Source: Ereboglobus luteus (GTDB lineage: Bacteria; Verrucomicrobiota; Verrucomicrobiia; Opitutales; Opitutaceae). Taken from it: DNA of 64,000 nt. The stretch is taken from NCBI RefSeq assembly GCF_003096195.1, contig NZ_CP023004.1, positions 3,452,501 through 3,516,500 of the forward strand, in the 5' to 3' direction. Position 1 is the first letter of the stretch, and every line of letters begins with the position of its first letter. Below are positions 1-7,575 of the stretch, in pieces. The position numbers and the translations under genes are program-made. The notes below the pieces were generated by a model. It searched no databases, was not told the DNA's origin, and saw only the letters and a list, made by a program, of their open reading frames with translations.

Positions 1-1
1 G

Positions 2-145
2 GGCCACATGCGCTGGGAGGAAATGCAGGCGCTGATCCGCACGCTCAAGCAGAACAACATCACGGCGGCAGTGCTTGATGACGATGCGTTCGTGGCGAAC
101 TTGGTGACGCAATATTTGCAGGTGAAGCGGAGGCAGTTGCTATGA
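2..145 (+). CDS. C-terminal end of an unidentified protein, possibly DUF58 family (partial)
   Basis: A frame enters from the left edge and stops at 143-145, giving about 47 residues that include WEEMQALIRTLKQNN and end in RRQLL. No start codon belongs to it in the window. It lies about 100 bp upstream of the SpoIIM-like gene on the same strand. In Verrucomicrobia and Planctomycetes a DUF58 protein often precedes a SpoIIM/RDD pair, usually with a MoxR ATPase. The helical tail fits that, but the identity is inferred from position, because the diagnostic part of the protein is outside the window. Confidence 0.5.
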   Translation, partial: GHMRWEEMQALIRTLKQNNITAAVLDDDAFVANLVTQYLQVKRRQLL

Positions 146-245
146 AGGCCGACCCTCGAACAGACGGAGCACGGGGAACGGGACGGGCCGCATTGGCCCC
201 TGTGGTTCTTCGCGCATTCTGCGTTCCTTTTTTGGAGGATTTTTC

Positions 246-1262
246 ATGATCGTAAACTTGGACCAGTTTATCGAGGCGGAGCGGCCGAAATGGGAGCGGC
301 TCGACAAAATCTTGAACCGCCTGGCGAACGATCCCTGGCGCAAGCTGCCGCTTGAGGAAGTGCGCGAGATGGAGCATTTATATCAAAGAGCCTCGGCGGA
401 CCTGGCGCGCCTGGCCACGTTTTCCGCGGAGCCGGAGACGCGCGCGTATCTGGAGAATCTTGTCGCGCGCGGTTACGCGGAAATCCACGGCGGCGCGGGC
501 GGGCGTTCCGTCGCGCACTGGCGCCCGGGGAAATGGTTCTCGGTCACGCTGCCCGGTGTATTCAGGAAACGAATACGTGCGTTCTGGTTCGCGCTGGCGT
601 TGATGCTGGGAGGCGCGGTTTTCGGGGGCTTCGCGGTGGCGCTTGATCCCGAAGCCAAGCAGGTGTTGATGCCGTTTTCGCACTTGCTCGGCGACCCGGC
701 GGAGCGCGTTGCGAAGGAGGAGGCGGGCGCAGATTACAATAGGCTGGACGGCTCGAAGGGCACGTTTGCCGGTTATTTGATGACGCACAACATCCGCGTG
801 ACCTTGCTCGTGATGGCGCTCGGCATGACGTGGGGCGCGGGGACGCTGGTGCTGTTGTTCTACAACGGCGTGATTCTCGGCGCGGTGGTCGCGGACTACG
901 TGCTGGCGGGGCAGACGACGTTCTTGTTCGGCTGGCTGCTGCCGCACGGCATGATTGAAATCCCCGCGATTCTCGTGGGCGGGCAGGCCGGGTTTGTGCT
1001 GGCGGGCGCGCTGATTGGGCGCGGCCAGAACAAGGGGCTTGCGATGCGCCTGCGGGCGGCCGCGCCGGATGTGGTGACGTTGTGCGCGGGCGCGGCGTTG
1101 ATGCTTGTGTGGGCGGGCGTCGTGGAGGCGTTCATTTCGCAATACCACGCGCCGGTGCTGCCGTATTGGATCAAGATTGCCTTCGGCGTGATCGAAGGCG
1201 CGGTGCTGTTGTGGTATTTCGGATTTTGCGGGCGCAAAAGGGAAGGGGATGAAAATCAATGA
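246..1262 (+). CDS. Stage II sporulation protein M-like membrane protein (DUF95/COG1300)
   Basis: 338 residues. The N-terminal 110 residues are soluble and helical (VNLDQFIEAERPKWERL, then a LYQRASADLARL segment), typical of the non-sporulating SpoIIM-like family. Several membrane segments follow: around 115-135, 185-215 (TLLVMALGMTWGAGTLVLLF), 230-260, 275-295 and 310-330. The GAVVADYV/PHGMIEIPAILVGG region is the conserved core. The start is supported by a TTTGGAGGA ribosome site a few bases upstream. The stop overlaps the RDD gene start as ATGA, so the two are translationally coupled. The family occurs with RDD, DUF58 and MoxR genes in organisms that do not sporulate. Its biochemical role is unknown; the name comes from homology only. 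Confidence 0.9.
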   Translation: MIVNLDQFIEAERPKWERLDKILNRLANDPWRKLPLEEVREMEHLYQRASADLARLATFSAEPETRAYLENLVARGYAEIHGGAGGRSVAHWRPGKWFSVTLPGVFRKRIRAFWFALALMLGGAVFGGFAVALDPEAKQVLMPFSHLLGDPAERVAKEEAGADYNRLDGSKGTFAGYLMTHNIRVTLLVMALGMTWGAGTLVLLFYNGVILGAVVADYVLAGQTTFLFGWLLPHGMIEIPAILVGGQAGFVLAGALIGRGQNKGLAMRLRAAAPDVVTLCAGAALMLVWAGVVEAFISQYHAPVLPYWIKIAFGVIEGAVLLWYFGFCGRKREGDENQ

Positions 1263-2056
1263 GCGGCGCGAACGGTATTGAAAGACTGGATACAATCCGC
1301 GTGCGCACGCCGGAGGGCGCGGTGTTTTCCCACCGGCTGGCGAGCCCGGTGATGCGGATGCTCGCGCTGCTGGCCGACTGGATGATCGTGAGCGCGGGGT
1401 GGGGGATTGTGAGCGTGGCGATCAGCCTGCTGGCGCTTGTGAGCGTGGACGCGATGCGCGCGGTGAGCGTGATCGGATATTTTGTGGTGTCGCAGGGCTA
1501 CTCGATTTTTTTCGAGTGGCGGTGGCGCGGCCTCACGCCGGGCAAGCGGATGCTGCGGTTGCGCGTGATCGACGAACGCGGCTTGCGCCTGTCCCTGTGG
1601 CAGGTGGTGCTGCGCAATTTGCTGCGGGCGATTGACGCGCTCCCGCTCGGATATTTCGCGGGCGGCGCGACGGCGTTGCTGAGCCGCCGCTGCCAGCGGC
1701 TCGGCGACCTGGCGGCGGGAACGCTCGTGATTTGGGAGGCCCCGGAACCGGCGCCTGATCCGGCGTTGCTGGGGAGCGAAAAATACAACACGCTGCGCGG
1801 CCACGCGCCTGTGGTGGCGCGTTTGCGGCAGGCAGTTTCACCGGGCGAGGCGCGCGTGGCGTGGCTGGCGCTGGCCCGGCGCGACAAGCTCGATGACGCG
1901 GCGCGCGTGGAGTTGTTTGCCGACCTCGCGGACCATTTCAAATCGCTGACCGACTTTCCCGAGGGCGTGACGGACGGCGTGAGCAACGAGCAGTTCGTGC
2001 GCAACGTGGTGGATGTGCTGTTCGTTGAGCGGCGTTCATCCGGGGCTGCGCGGTGA
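1259..2056 (+). CDS. RDD family membrane protein
   Basis: 265 residues, starting in a 4-base overlap with the SpoIIM-like gene. The N-terminal half carries the RDD domain: a membrane segment with LALLADWMIV at about 35-60, a second at about 65-95, then the family signature GLTPGKRMLRLRVIDERG near 95-112 and a third hydrophobic stretch. RDD stands for Arg-Asp-Asp; here the Asp of LLADW and the PGKR motif are seen. A soluble C-terminal extension of about 100 residues (DDAARVELFADLADHF) is usual for the RDD partner of SpoIIM. Function is unassigned; transport or envelope roles have been suggested for the family. The first few downstream codons hold another short ATG frame that I do not call. Confidence 0.88.
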   Translation: MSGANGIERLDTIRVRTPEGAVFSHRLASPVMRMLALLADWMIVSAGWGIVSVAISLLALVSVDAMRAVSVIGYFVVSQGYSIFFEWRWRGLTPGKRMLRLRVIDERGLRLSLWQVVLRNLLRAIDALPLGYFAGGATALLSRRCQRLGDLAAGTLVIWEAPEPAPDPALLGSEKYNTLRGHAPVVARLRQAVSPGEARVAWLALARRDKLDDAARVELFADLADHFKSLTDFPEGVTDGVSNEQFVRNVVDVLFVERRSSGAAR

Positions 2057-2142
2057 GCATGGAGCCGGGCCTGGCGGCATGGCCGAATATTTTGTGTTCG
2101 ACCGCTTCAACGTGAATGCGAGCCCCGGGCGTTTTTGCGCGA

Positions 2143-2913
2143 TCAAAACTTCAGATGCTTCACCGTTAAGCCCCGGTTGATGAGCTGGTTTAGTGAATCA
2201 ATGCCGATCCGGATGTGCGGCTCGACATGGTCGGCGTCAACGCGCCGGTCGCTTTCCGTGGTTTTCACACCCTCGGGTGTCATCGGATGATCGCTCACGA
2301 GGAGGAGCGCGCCGGTGGGGATGTCGTTAAAAAAGCCGACGGTGAAGATCGTCGCCGTTTCCATGTCCACGCACATGACGCGGATTTTTTGCAGGTATTT
2401 TTTGAATTCCTCGTCATGTTCCCACACGCGGCGGTTGGTCGTGTAAACAGTGCCCGTCCAGTAGTCGCGCGCATAGTCGCGGATCGTGGTCGAGATGGCC
2501 TTTTGCAGCGCGAAGGAGGGCAGGGCGGGAACCTCGGGCGGGAAGTAGTCGTTGCTTGTGCCCTCGCCGCGGACGGCCGCGATGGGCAGGATGAGCTGGC
2601 CGACTTCGGCGCGGTGTTTCACGCCGCCGCATTTGCCGAGGAAGAGCACCGCCTTGGGGCGGATGGCGCCGAGCAGGTCCATGATGGTCGCGGCGGTGGC
2701 GCTGCCCATGCCGAAGTTGATCATCGTGATGCGCCCGGCGGTGGCGCTGGACATGGGTTTGTCGAGCCCGCGCACGGGGACGCCGTGCCATTCGGCAAAG
2801 AGTTGCACGTAACGCTGAAAGTTGGTGAGCAGGATGTGGTCTCCAAATTCGTTGAGCGGCACGCCCGTGTAGCGCGGCAGCCAGTTTTCGACGATTTCTT
2901 GGCGTGTTTTCAT
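2143..2913 (-). CDS. amn: AMP nucleosidase, short form
   Basis: 256 residues. Predicted to hydrolyse AMP to adenine and ribose 5-phosphate in the cytoplasm, linking purine pools to salvage. Visible family features are the phosphorylase fold motifs GMGSATAATIMDLL (about 68-81), LFLGKCGGVKHR (about 90-101), CVDMETATIF (about 180-189) with the catalytic-site Met-Glu pair, and SDHPMTPEGVKTTESD near 208-223. It is about half the length of the E. coli enzyme and lacks that enzyme's N-terminal regulatory domain. This single-domain form is known from Bacteroidetes and relatives. The gene stands alone, convergent with the RDD gene. A uridine-phosphorylase-like specificity is less likely given the Amn-type C-terminus. 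Confidence 0.88.
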   Translation of the reverse strand: MKTRQEIVENWLPRYTGVPLNEFGDHILLTNFQRYVQLFAEWHGVPVRGLDKPMSSATAGRITMINFGMGSATAATIMDLLGAIRPKAVLFLGKCGGVKHRAEVGQLILPIAAVRGEGTSNDYFPPEVPALPSFALQKAISTTIRDYARDYWTGTVYTTNRRVWEHDEEFKKYLQKIRVMCVDMETATIFTVGFFNDIPTGALLLVSDHPMTPEGVKTTESDRRVDADHVEPHIRIGIDSLNQLINRGLTVKHLKF

Positions 2914-3138
2914 AAGGCGAGTGACGGCGGAGAAAATGGGTTGCTGTTGCGACGCAGCATGGAGGCGGGGAGATTGGTTGGAAAGGATGAAAGCGCGGCG
3001 CCCGGCGCGTCCATGCGGGCGCGCAATTTGTCATCAATAAGAATTGCGTTTTGGCGTTGCTGGAAATGGATTTGTGCATCCTTTTAAAATCCATCGCCTC
3101 GAATCCCACCCACCACTGAACCAAACCCACCCACCATC

Positions 3139-3467
3139 ATGGCCAGAAAAAAGAAGAATCCCGTTACCGCCCCCTCACATTTGATTTGCCGGTGTCGTTG
3201 ATTGCCAAAATTGACGCCAATCAGAAAAAATACGGATTCCGCTTCACAAGCGAAGTGGTGCGCGAGGCGGTCGCGAGTTTTGACATTGATCGTTGTGTTT
3301 CCGCCGGCGAGCCGCACAGGCAGATTTCCGTCCGTTTGCCCGCCGAGATGAAGACCAAACTCACCAAGGCGGCCAAAAAGAAAAAGGTCAGCATCGGTGA
3401 AATTTTGCGTCTTGCGCTCGAATCCTACGCGCCCAAGGCCGCGGCCAAAAAAGGCCGTCGCAGCTAG
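3139..3467 (+). CDS. Small DNA-binding-type protein with two ribbon-helix-helix-like units (apparent frameshift)
   Basis: From ATG 3139 the frame reads MARKKKNPVTAP, then runs into a stop just after the C5 run at 3170-3174. One extra C would continue it as LTFDLPVSLIAKIDANQ and onward to the stop at 3465-3467, giving about 109 residues. As read, the only in-frame start for the long part is a TTG at 3186. The product shows two strand-helix-helix units, one with LPVSLIAKID...TSEVVREAVASF and one with ISVRLPAEMKTKLTKAA...SIGEILRLALESY, each like a ribbon-helix-helix fold, plus a basic tail. A nucleoid or transcription-factor role is likely; no target is evident. The short downstream-start form remains possible. 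Confidence 0.6.
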
Positions 3468-3565
3468 CAGTTTTTCGGCATAAATTGTCGCGAGGAAATG
3501 CCTTTGGGGGAGGGTTCGACCTGCCAACAAGAATTTCCCGCGCCAATGTCATGTGAACGATTTTC

Positions 3566-4315
3566 TCACTCCCACCGCGTGTAAATGCGCGCGGTTTCCT
3601 TGCCGTCGTTTTCGCGGGTGAGAACATGCCAGAAGGCTTTTCCGTGACCGGACTGTTCCTCGTGGACGGACATGGTGAGCTTGTCCTTTGCAAAGCACTC
3701 GTTCTTGAAGGTGATCACCAATTCCTTGAGCGCGCGGCTGGAGGCGATTTCCGGCGGCGTGCTTTCGAGCGCCCATGCGGTGAAGTGGGTGTTGTTCACA
3801 TGGGCGTTGCTGTCGATGTCCTCGTTGCGCACGATGATTGGAAGTGTCGCCGCCGGTTGGACTCCGCTGAAATCGGGCATCTTGGGATTGTTTTCCTCGA
3901 CGACGAACTCCGGGGTTGGCGGGTTCATGTCGATGAGCATTTGCGGTGTGCGCGCGATCCGGCGCGTGGCAATGTCGATCAACAGCCACCACGTTGCCCC
4001 CTTCAAAACGGTTTCTCCTTTTCCGTTGGTTATATAAAATTCCCTCCGGCTCATGAGTCGCTCGGAACGGCTGTGCCATGTGTGCACGGTGAGAGTGTCG
4101 CCGCCCGCGGCCTTGGCGGGGCAAAGCGGGGTGAGTTGCATGCGCGTGAGCACCCATGTCAGCCCGGCGGCGTCACCGAGGTCTTCGCTGCCGAAGGCGA
4201 GGGTGTGCGCGTCGATGCCGGCCGCGTCCTGAAAATAATCGCAGAGCTTGTGCAGGGGGATGGCTCCATCGGGGCCAAGTTCGTAATAACGGACGCGGAA
4301 TTCTTCGTGTGTCAT
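3566..4315 (-). CDS. Acyl-ACP thioesterase
   Basis: 249 residues of the acyl-ACP thioesterase family (PF01643), which releases free fatty acids from acyl carrier protein. Two hot-dog domains are visible. The first has FRVRYYELGPDGAIPLHKL and HTWHSRSERLMSRREF (about 78-93), with LLIDIATRRIAR following. The second has the catalytic-type motif DIDSNAHVNNTHFTAW near 168-183, containing the conserved Asn and His. Its start is about 25 bp from the end of the neighbouring methyltransferase gene on the same strand, so the two may share a transcript. Nothing suggests damage. Chain-length preference cannot be read from the sequence. Confidence 0.88.
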   Translation of the reverse strand: MTHEEFRVRYYELGPDGAIPLHKLCDYFQDAAGIDAHTLAFGSEDLGDAAGLTWVLTRMQLTPLCPAKAAGGDTLTVHTWHSRSERLMSRREFYITNGKGETVLKGATWWLLIDIATRRIARTPQMLIDMNPPTPEFVVEENNPKMPDFSGVQPAATLPIIVRNEDIDSNAHVNNTHFTAWALESTPPEIASSRALKELVITFKNECFAKDKLTMSVHEEQSGHGKAFWHVLTRENDGKETARIYTRWE

Positions 4316-4339
4316 GAATGTGGTGATTTTATTTGTGGT

Positions 4340-5620
4340 TCAAAAGTTCAGGTCAATGCCGAGATGCGACGCGAGCGCTTGTTTTCGAATGCCGTAGAAA
4401 CGGGCAAGGTCGCGCAGTTTGCGCAGTGTGGCCTCATCGCCCGCGGGGCGGGTTTTGATTGCGGCGATCATGAGATTTTTCGCGGTGTGCTCGGTCGAAA
4501 TAAACTCGAACACCTTGGCGCGGTAGCCGGCGTGTTCGAGAAGCTGGGCGCGCAGGGCGTCGGTTACAAACTCGGCCTGCCGCTCCTGAAAAATGCCGTG
4601 GCGGAGCGCCTCGGCAAGGACGGGCGGCGCGGTCAGTTGCGGGCGGAGTTCTTTTTGGCAGCAGGGGGAAACGACGATCAGGCGCGCGCCGGATTGGATT
4701 CCCCTGGCAATGGCGTCGTCGGTCGCCGTGTCACAGGCGTGAAGCGCGATGAGGATGTCGAGTGTGTTTTGCGGCGCGTCGTGCGCGAGTTCCTCTTTCG
4801 CGTCCAGTTGCGCATCCGCGATGGTTCCCTGGACAAATTTCAAATTGGAAAATCCAGTTTCCCGCGCGATGCGGTTGCAAAACGAAACGAGTTCAGGGCG
4901 GGCCTCGATGCCTTGAATGCGTGCGCGCGGCCCGAGGAGCGCGGCGGTGGCAAACGTAAGGTAACCCTTGCCGCAACCCATGTCGGCAATGCGCAACGCG
5001 GAGGCGGCGTCGCGATGCGTTTTTTCATCAAGCCCCGGAATGATTGCTGGCGCTTCGATGAGCCCGGCCTCCGTTGCGAGGTGCGAAAGCAGCTCGGCGA
5101 ATTTGTTTATCTGGCGAAGTTTCGCCGACATGCCCTCGCGCGGCTTTCCGTATTTGTTTGTGATGCCGAGCGCGTGCAGCCAGGGCGCGTCGAGCGGAAT
5201 GGCCTGCCGTCGCGCGCGATCATGCGCGGCGGGAATGCCGCCGATGGCGGATGCCGGCGCGTTCGGAGCGGCGTCCGTTTTTTTGACGCGAAGGCGCGCG
5301 ACTCCGTTTGAATCGTGCGAGAGCTGCGCGGATTGCGCGGCGGTGAAAAGGTGCGCGTCGAGAAACTCGGCGCCGATGAGTTTTTCAAGAAGGGCGAGCG
5401 CCTCGTCCGGCTGATGGTTTTTGGTTATGTCGCGCGTGGCATGGCGATAAACGAAACTGAGGTGCGGGCCGCTTTTGAGGGAAACGGGGCGGACGAAAAC
5501 ATTTCGCAGCGAGGCGTCGGCTCCACGATACTTGCCGAGCGTCAGTTTCGAAAGCGCGCCTTCGGAAATGGACGCGCGCAGCAGGTCGAAAAATTGTTCG
5601 CGGGCGGCTGGTTGGGACAT
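4340..5620 (-). CDS. Class I SAM-dependent methyltransferase
   Basis: About 426 residues from ATG 5620 (MSQPAAREQFFD). An upstream in-frame ATG at 5707 is rejected because it would run into the tRNA promoter region. The middle carries a Rossmann methyltransferase core: motif I ADMGCGKGYLTFATAALL, then GIEARPELVSFC, LKFVQGTIAD and LIALHACDTATDDAI. The LHACDTATD and SPCCQKEL motifs are those of a family (PF13679) related to tRNA/RNA methyltransferases. N-terminal and C-terminal extensions flank the core. The substrate cannot be named. It reads away from the tRNA-Glu gene and towards the thioesterase gene. Confidence 0.8.
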   Translation of the reverse strand: MSQPAAREQFFDLLRASISEGALSKLTLGKYRGADASLRNVFVRPVSLKSGPHLSFVYRHATRDITKNHQPDEALALLEKLIGAEFLDAHLFTAAQSAQLSHDSNGVARLRVKKTDAAPNAPASAIGGIPAAHDRARRQAIPLDAPWLHALGITNKYGKPREGMSAKLRQINKFAELLSHLATEAGLIEAPAIIPGLDEKTHRDAASALRIADMGCGKGYLTFATAALLGPRARIQGIEARPELVSFCNRIARETGFSNLKFVQGTIADAQLDAKEELAHDAPQNTLDILIALHACDTATDDAIARGIQSGARLIVVSPCCQKELRPQLTAPPVLAEALRHGIFQERQAEFVTDALRAQLLEHAGYRAKVFEFISTEHTAKNLMIAAIKTRPAGDEATLRKLRDLARFYGIRKQALASHLGIDLNF

Positions 5621-5709
5621 GGGAAGTGCATTGGCACAGTGAAAAGGGAAACGCAATGCTTGACCTGAGCGCGGCAATGCGCACTGTTCTGTGTTCTTGC
5701 AGAGCAAAC

Positions 5710-5784
5710 GCCCTCATCGTCTATCGGTTAGGACGGAAGATTCTCATTCTTCAAAGCGGGGTTCGATTCCCCGTGAGGGCGCCA
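5710..5784 (+). tRNA. tRNA-Glu (anticodon CTC)
   Basis: Acceptor arms GCCCTCA (5710-5716) and TGAGGGC (5774-5780) pair. The anticodon arm has stem GAAGA/TCTTC around the loop TTCTCAT, giving anticodon CTC. The T arm has GTTCGATTC. A discriminator G and CCA are encoded (5781-5784). The 3' end is duplicated at 14491-14510, marking it as the integration site of the island that follows. Confidence 0.93.
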
Positions 5785-5787
5785 ATT
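5768..5787 (+). repeat. attL-like direct repeat at the tRNA-Glu 3' end
   Basis: The 20 bases TCCCCGTGAGGGCGCCAATT, made of the end of the T arm, the acceptor 3' strand, CCA and three more bases, recur exactly at 14491-14510. Similarity fades but continues past the repeat (ACCCTGTCATAGGGGAGTAA here, ACCCCCGTCAAGGGATG and GGGAGTAA at the other copy). This is the classical product of tyrosine-recombinase insertion into a tRNA 3' end. Confidence 0.85.
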
Positions 5788-5867
5788 CTGACCCTGTCAT
5801 AGGGGAGTAATTACCTTGAAATGCCTTTAAATACTCTCTTAATGTGTGGACTTGTATTGATTATCCG

Positions 5868-6131
5868 ATGCTCGGGAATGTGGCGCTGAAAATCTACCGT
5901 CAACGACATAGGCGCTCGCGCACGGGCTGGGTTTACTCCATTGCCACAAAGAGCAACGACGGGAAAAGGAAACTCATCCAGATACCCGACGAAAATGCGG
6001 CACTCAAAAAAGCGACCGAAATCGCCACCGCTCTCGCCCAAGGGGAAATCGACACCGCACTCATGCCACGGTCGGATTTGCGCGAGCTCGCGGACGCACG
6101 CAAGATATGCAGCGGCTTGGCGAAGTTGTAG
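5868..6131 (+). pseudogene. Truncated tyrosine integrase, N-terminal part
   Basis: 87 residues from ATG 5868 (MLGNVALKIYRQRHRRSR). The pattern of a basic start, then TGWVYSIATKSNDGKRKLIQIPDENAALKKATEIA, and then a RSDLRELADARKIC helix matches the arm-type N-terminus of phage integrases that act at tRNA genes. A full enzyme would need a further 250 or so residues with the core-binding and catalytic domains (R, H-x-x-R, Y). The frame stops at 6129-6131 and no catalytic part is found nearby. It lies 84 bp from the tRNA and points away from it, the usual place for an island integrase. Identification rests on pattern and position. Confidence 0.6.
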
Positions 6132-6234
6132 GATGCGCGGCGGGCGCAGGCGGCGGCTTCGACGGGGGCGGCGACTTCGTCGACAAATCCCCATTGCTTC
6201 GCCTCGTCGGCGGTGAACCATGTTTCGGCATCCA
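6125..6234 (-). pseudogene. Fragment of a phage ClpP-like head maturation protease
   Basis: Read on the minus strand from about 6234, the frame gives MDAETWFTADEAKQWGFVDEV followed by about 20 further residues. The ETW-TADEA-GFVDEV pattern is the C-terminal signature of ClpP/S49-type prohead proteases of tailed phages. The catalytic Ser and His parts, which would lie upstream, are absent; instead the sequence joins a different small phage gene. The fragment's 3' end abuts the integrase fragment at about 6125, so this is a deletion junction. Not functional. Confidence 0.5.
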
Positions 6235-6240
6235 TGTGGT

Positions 6241-6465
6241 GCCGGCGAGGCGGGCTTCGAGATCGGTGATGGCGGAGGTGATGCGGGACTCCCGGGCTTT
6301 GAGTCGGGAGAGGGCGATTTCGGTGGTGACGTTGCCCTGGAGGTTGACGGTGGCGCCGTTGTTGAGGGAGCGCTTGATGGTGGCGCGGACATCGGCGAGA
6401 TCCCCGCGCAGGCGGGCGAGGCGCTGGCCTATGGCTCCGGATTTCGTGGCGTCGGATGCGGGCAC
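6241..6465 (-). pseudogene. Small phage head-tail joining-type (gpW-like) protein, fused into a protease fragment
   Basis: From ATG 6465 the minus strand encodes about 75 residues (IGQRLARLRGDLADVRATI, then NNGATVNLQGNVTTEIALS, then RITSAITDLEARLAG). A helix, a short strand pair and a second helix, at this size and between phage head genes, resemble the gpW-type connector. The frame then runs without a stop into sequence that in another register is the protease fragment, so its natural 3' end is lost. The gpW comparison is by pattern only. It could instead be another short head-region protein. Confidence 0.4.
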
Positions 6466-6666
6466 GGGTGTTCATAAATAGGGGAAGGGGCGGAACCGGG
6501 CGGCGCGACGCGCGACGCCCGAAAGGGTGAAGAGTGAAAGATGAAGGGTGAAAACGGAACTATGGCTGCGGACGGGGGATGGCGGGGCGCGAAAAGCCCG
6601 TGCCGGGTGGAGCGAACGAAACAAGTGACTTGACAATGATAGTGAGTTGTTGAAAATGATTGGCAA

Positions 6667-7254
6667 ATGCAGCAGTGCTCTCCTAAAACCTCCTCATGTA
6701 CTTCTGGTCGGCTCTACAGTCGATTGCTCGCCGTGTATGGTAGGTTGCGCGTGTCCCAGATACCACTGCCGCTTATTCGTCCAAAACCTCAGTTTTTAAA
6801 ATTTTATGAAATTACTATATCTTTCAAGAAGCGTGGATCTTGGATAGACTTTGATTGCCTCCAGATATTTTCTCGTTTAGCCATCGATCCTTATCGTCGT
6901 GATTGTCTGAGGAAACAGATGGACGAAATTTTATACTATAGTTTCAGGTCTTTCACAATAAAGGAGCTACGTGCTGCATGCACCCGATACGGATTTGTCA
7001 GAGAAATCTGCAATAAGAACATAAACAAAAAAGAATTCTTTTCGCCGCGGTCTGCCGAAGCGCGGAGAGATGTTGGGTTATTAAGCCCGCAATTAACTAC
7101 TATAGGGAATATTAGTAGTGGCGTGCTGGATAGGCATAGATGCCATTTAAACCCAAAACATCTCTCCAATGAAAACTGTCTTTTACTATATCATAAGTAT
7201 CATTCTAAATTTCGAGAACGGCATTACCGGCCTGAATGCCGTTTGCAACAATGA
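6667..7254 (+). CDS. Unrecognised AT-rich open frame, doubtful
   Basis: A 195-residue frame from ATG 6667. The composition is basic with many Arg, Cys and Tyr residues (for example RLYSRLLAVYGRLR and HRCHLNPKHLSNEN) and no domain I recognise, no signal peptide and no membrane segment. The codon pattern is not distinctive and the antisense strand is also partly open, so it may be chance. It overlaps the next weak frame. I keep it only because the stretch is otherwise empty and island genes are often orphan. Confidence 0.2.
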   Translation: MQQCSPKTSSCTSGRLYSRLLAVYGRLRVSQIPLPLIRPKPQFLKFYEITISFKKRGSWIDFDCLQIFSRLAIDPYRRDCLRKQMDEILYYSFRSFTIKELRAACTRYGFVREICNKNINKKEFFSPRSAEARRDVGLLSPQLTTIGNISSGVLDRHRCHLNPKHLSNENCLLLYHKYHSKFRERHYRPECRLQQ

Positions 7255-7441
7255 GGCCCCTAGCAGCGCTGGACCATTGTTCATTATGATTGGCGCATTT
7301 GCATTAGCTGTTGCTGCAACTCGCTCCAAAAAACGCAAACTGACTCGGAAAAAAATACGGGTTCGTGTTGTATGCAAGTCATTAGGGATAGAGGTGATTC
7401 GAGAATCAGATACCTCAGATAAATATGATGATGATGGATGA
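7169..7441 (+). CDS. Possible small membrane protein, unrecognised
   Basis: 90 residues from ATG 7169 (MKTVFYYIISIILNF). A hydrophobic N-terminus is followed by a second hydrophobic segment (GPLFIMIGAFALAVAA, about 34-50), then a strongly basic stretch SKKRKLTRKKIRVRV and an acidic tail ending DKYDDDG. A membrane anchor with a cytoplasmic basic face is a reasonable reading. No family is recognised. It precedes the TIR gene by about 130 bp on the same strand, so a functional link is conceivable but not shown. Confidence 0.35.
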   Translation: MKTVFYYIISIILNFENGITGLNAVCNNEAPSSAGPLFIMIGAFALAVAATRSKKRKLTRKKIRVRVVCKSLGIEVIRESDTSDKYDDDG

Positions 7442-7575
7442 GTTGCCAAACCGTCATCTCTTAATATGGACGGCTAGCTACCGCAAGAAGTAGGGGGCGG
7501 GGGGCAAGCCTTCGGCCCCGAAAATGTTTTTGAGAAAACCCGAGTTGTGGATTTTGAGCTTTCCTCAGGGCAACG

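Larger units (their letters stand above)
6466..7575. other. AT-rich stretch with no secure gene
   Basis: About 1.1 kb of clearly lower GC than the surroundings. It begins with short near-repeats of GTGAAGAGTGAAAGATGAAGG around 6525-6555. Two weak frames (6667-7254 and 7169-7441) are listed separately. I recognise no protein family here and see no tRNA or clear hairpin terminator. It looks like horizontally acquired, partly decayed sequence upstream of the TIR gene. Confidence 0.4.

Noticed and set aside
2079-2180. A short plus-strand frame after the RDD gene (MAEYFVFDRFNVNAS...)
   Set aside because: It runs antisense into the end of the AMP nucleosidase gene and stops after about 33 codons. 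It may be a gene remnant but there is no second line of support.
3626-5311. A 561-codon plus-strand frame opposite the thioesterase and methyltransferase genes
   Set aside because: Composition is Arg/Gly/Val-rich shadow sequence, and it spans two real genes and their intergenic gap on the other strand.
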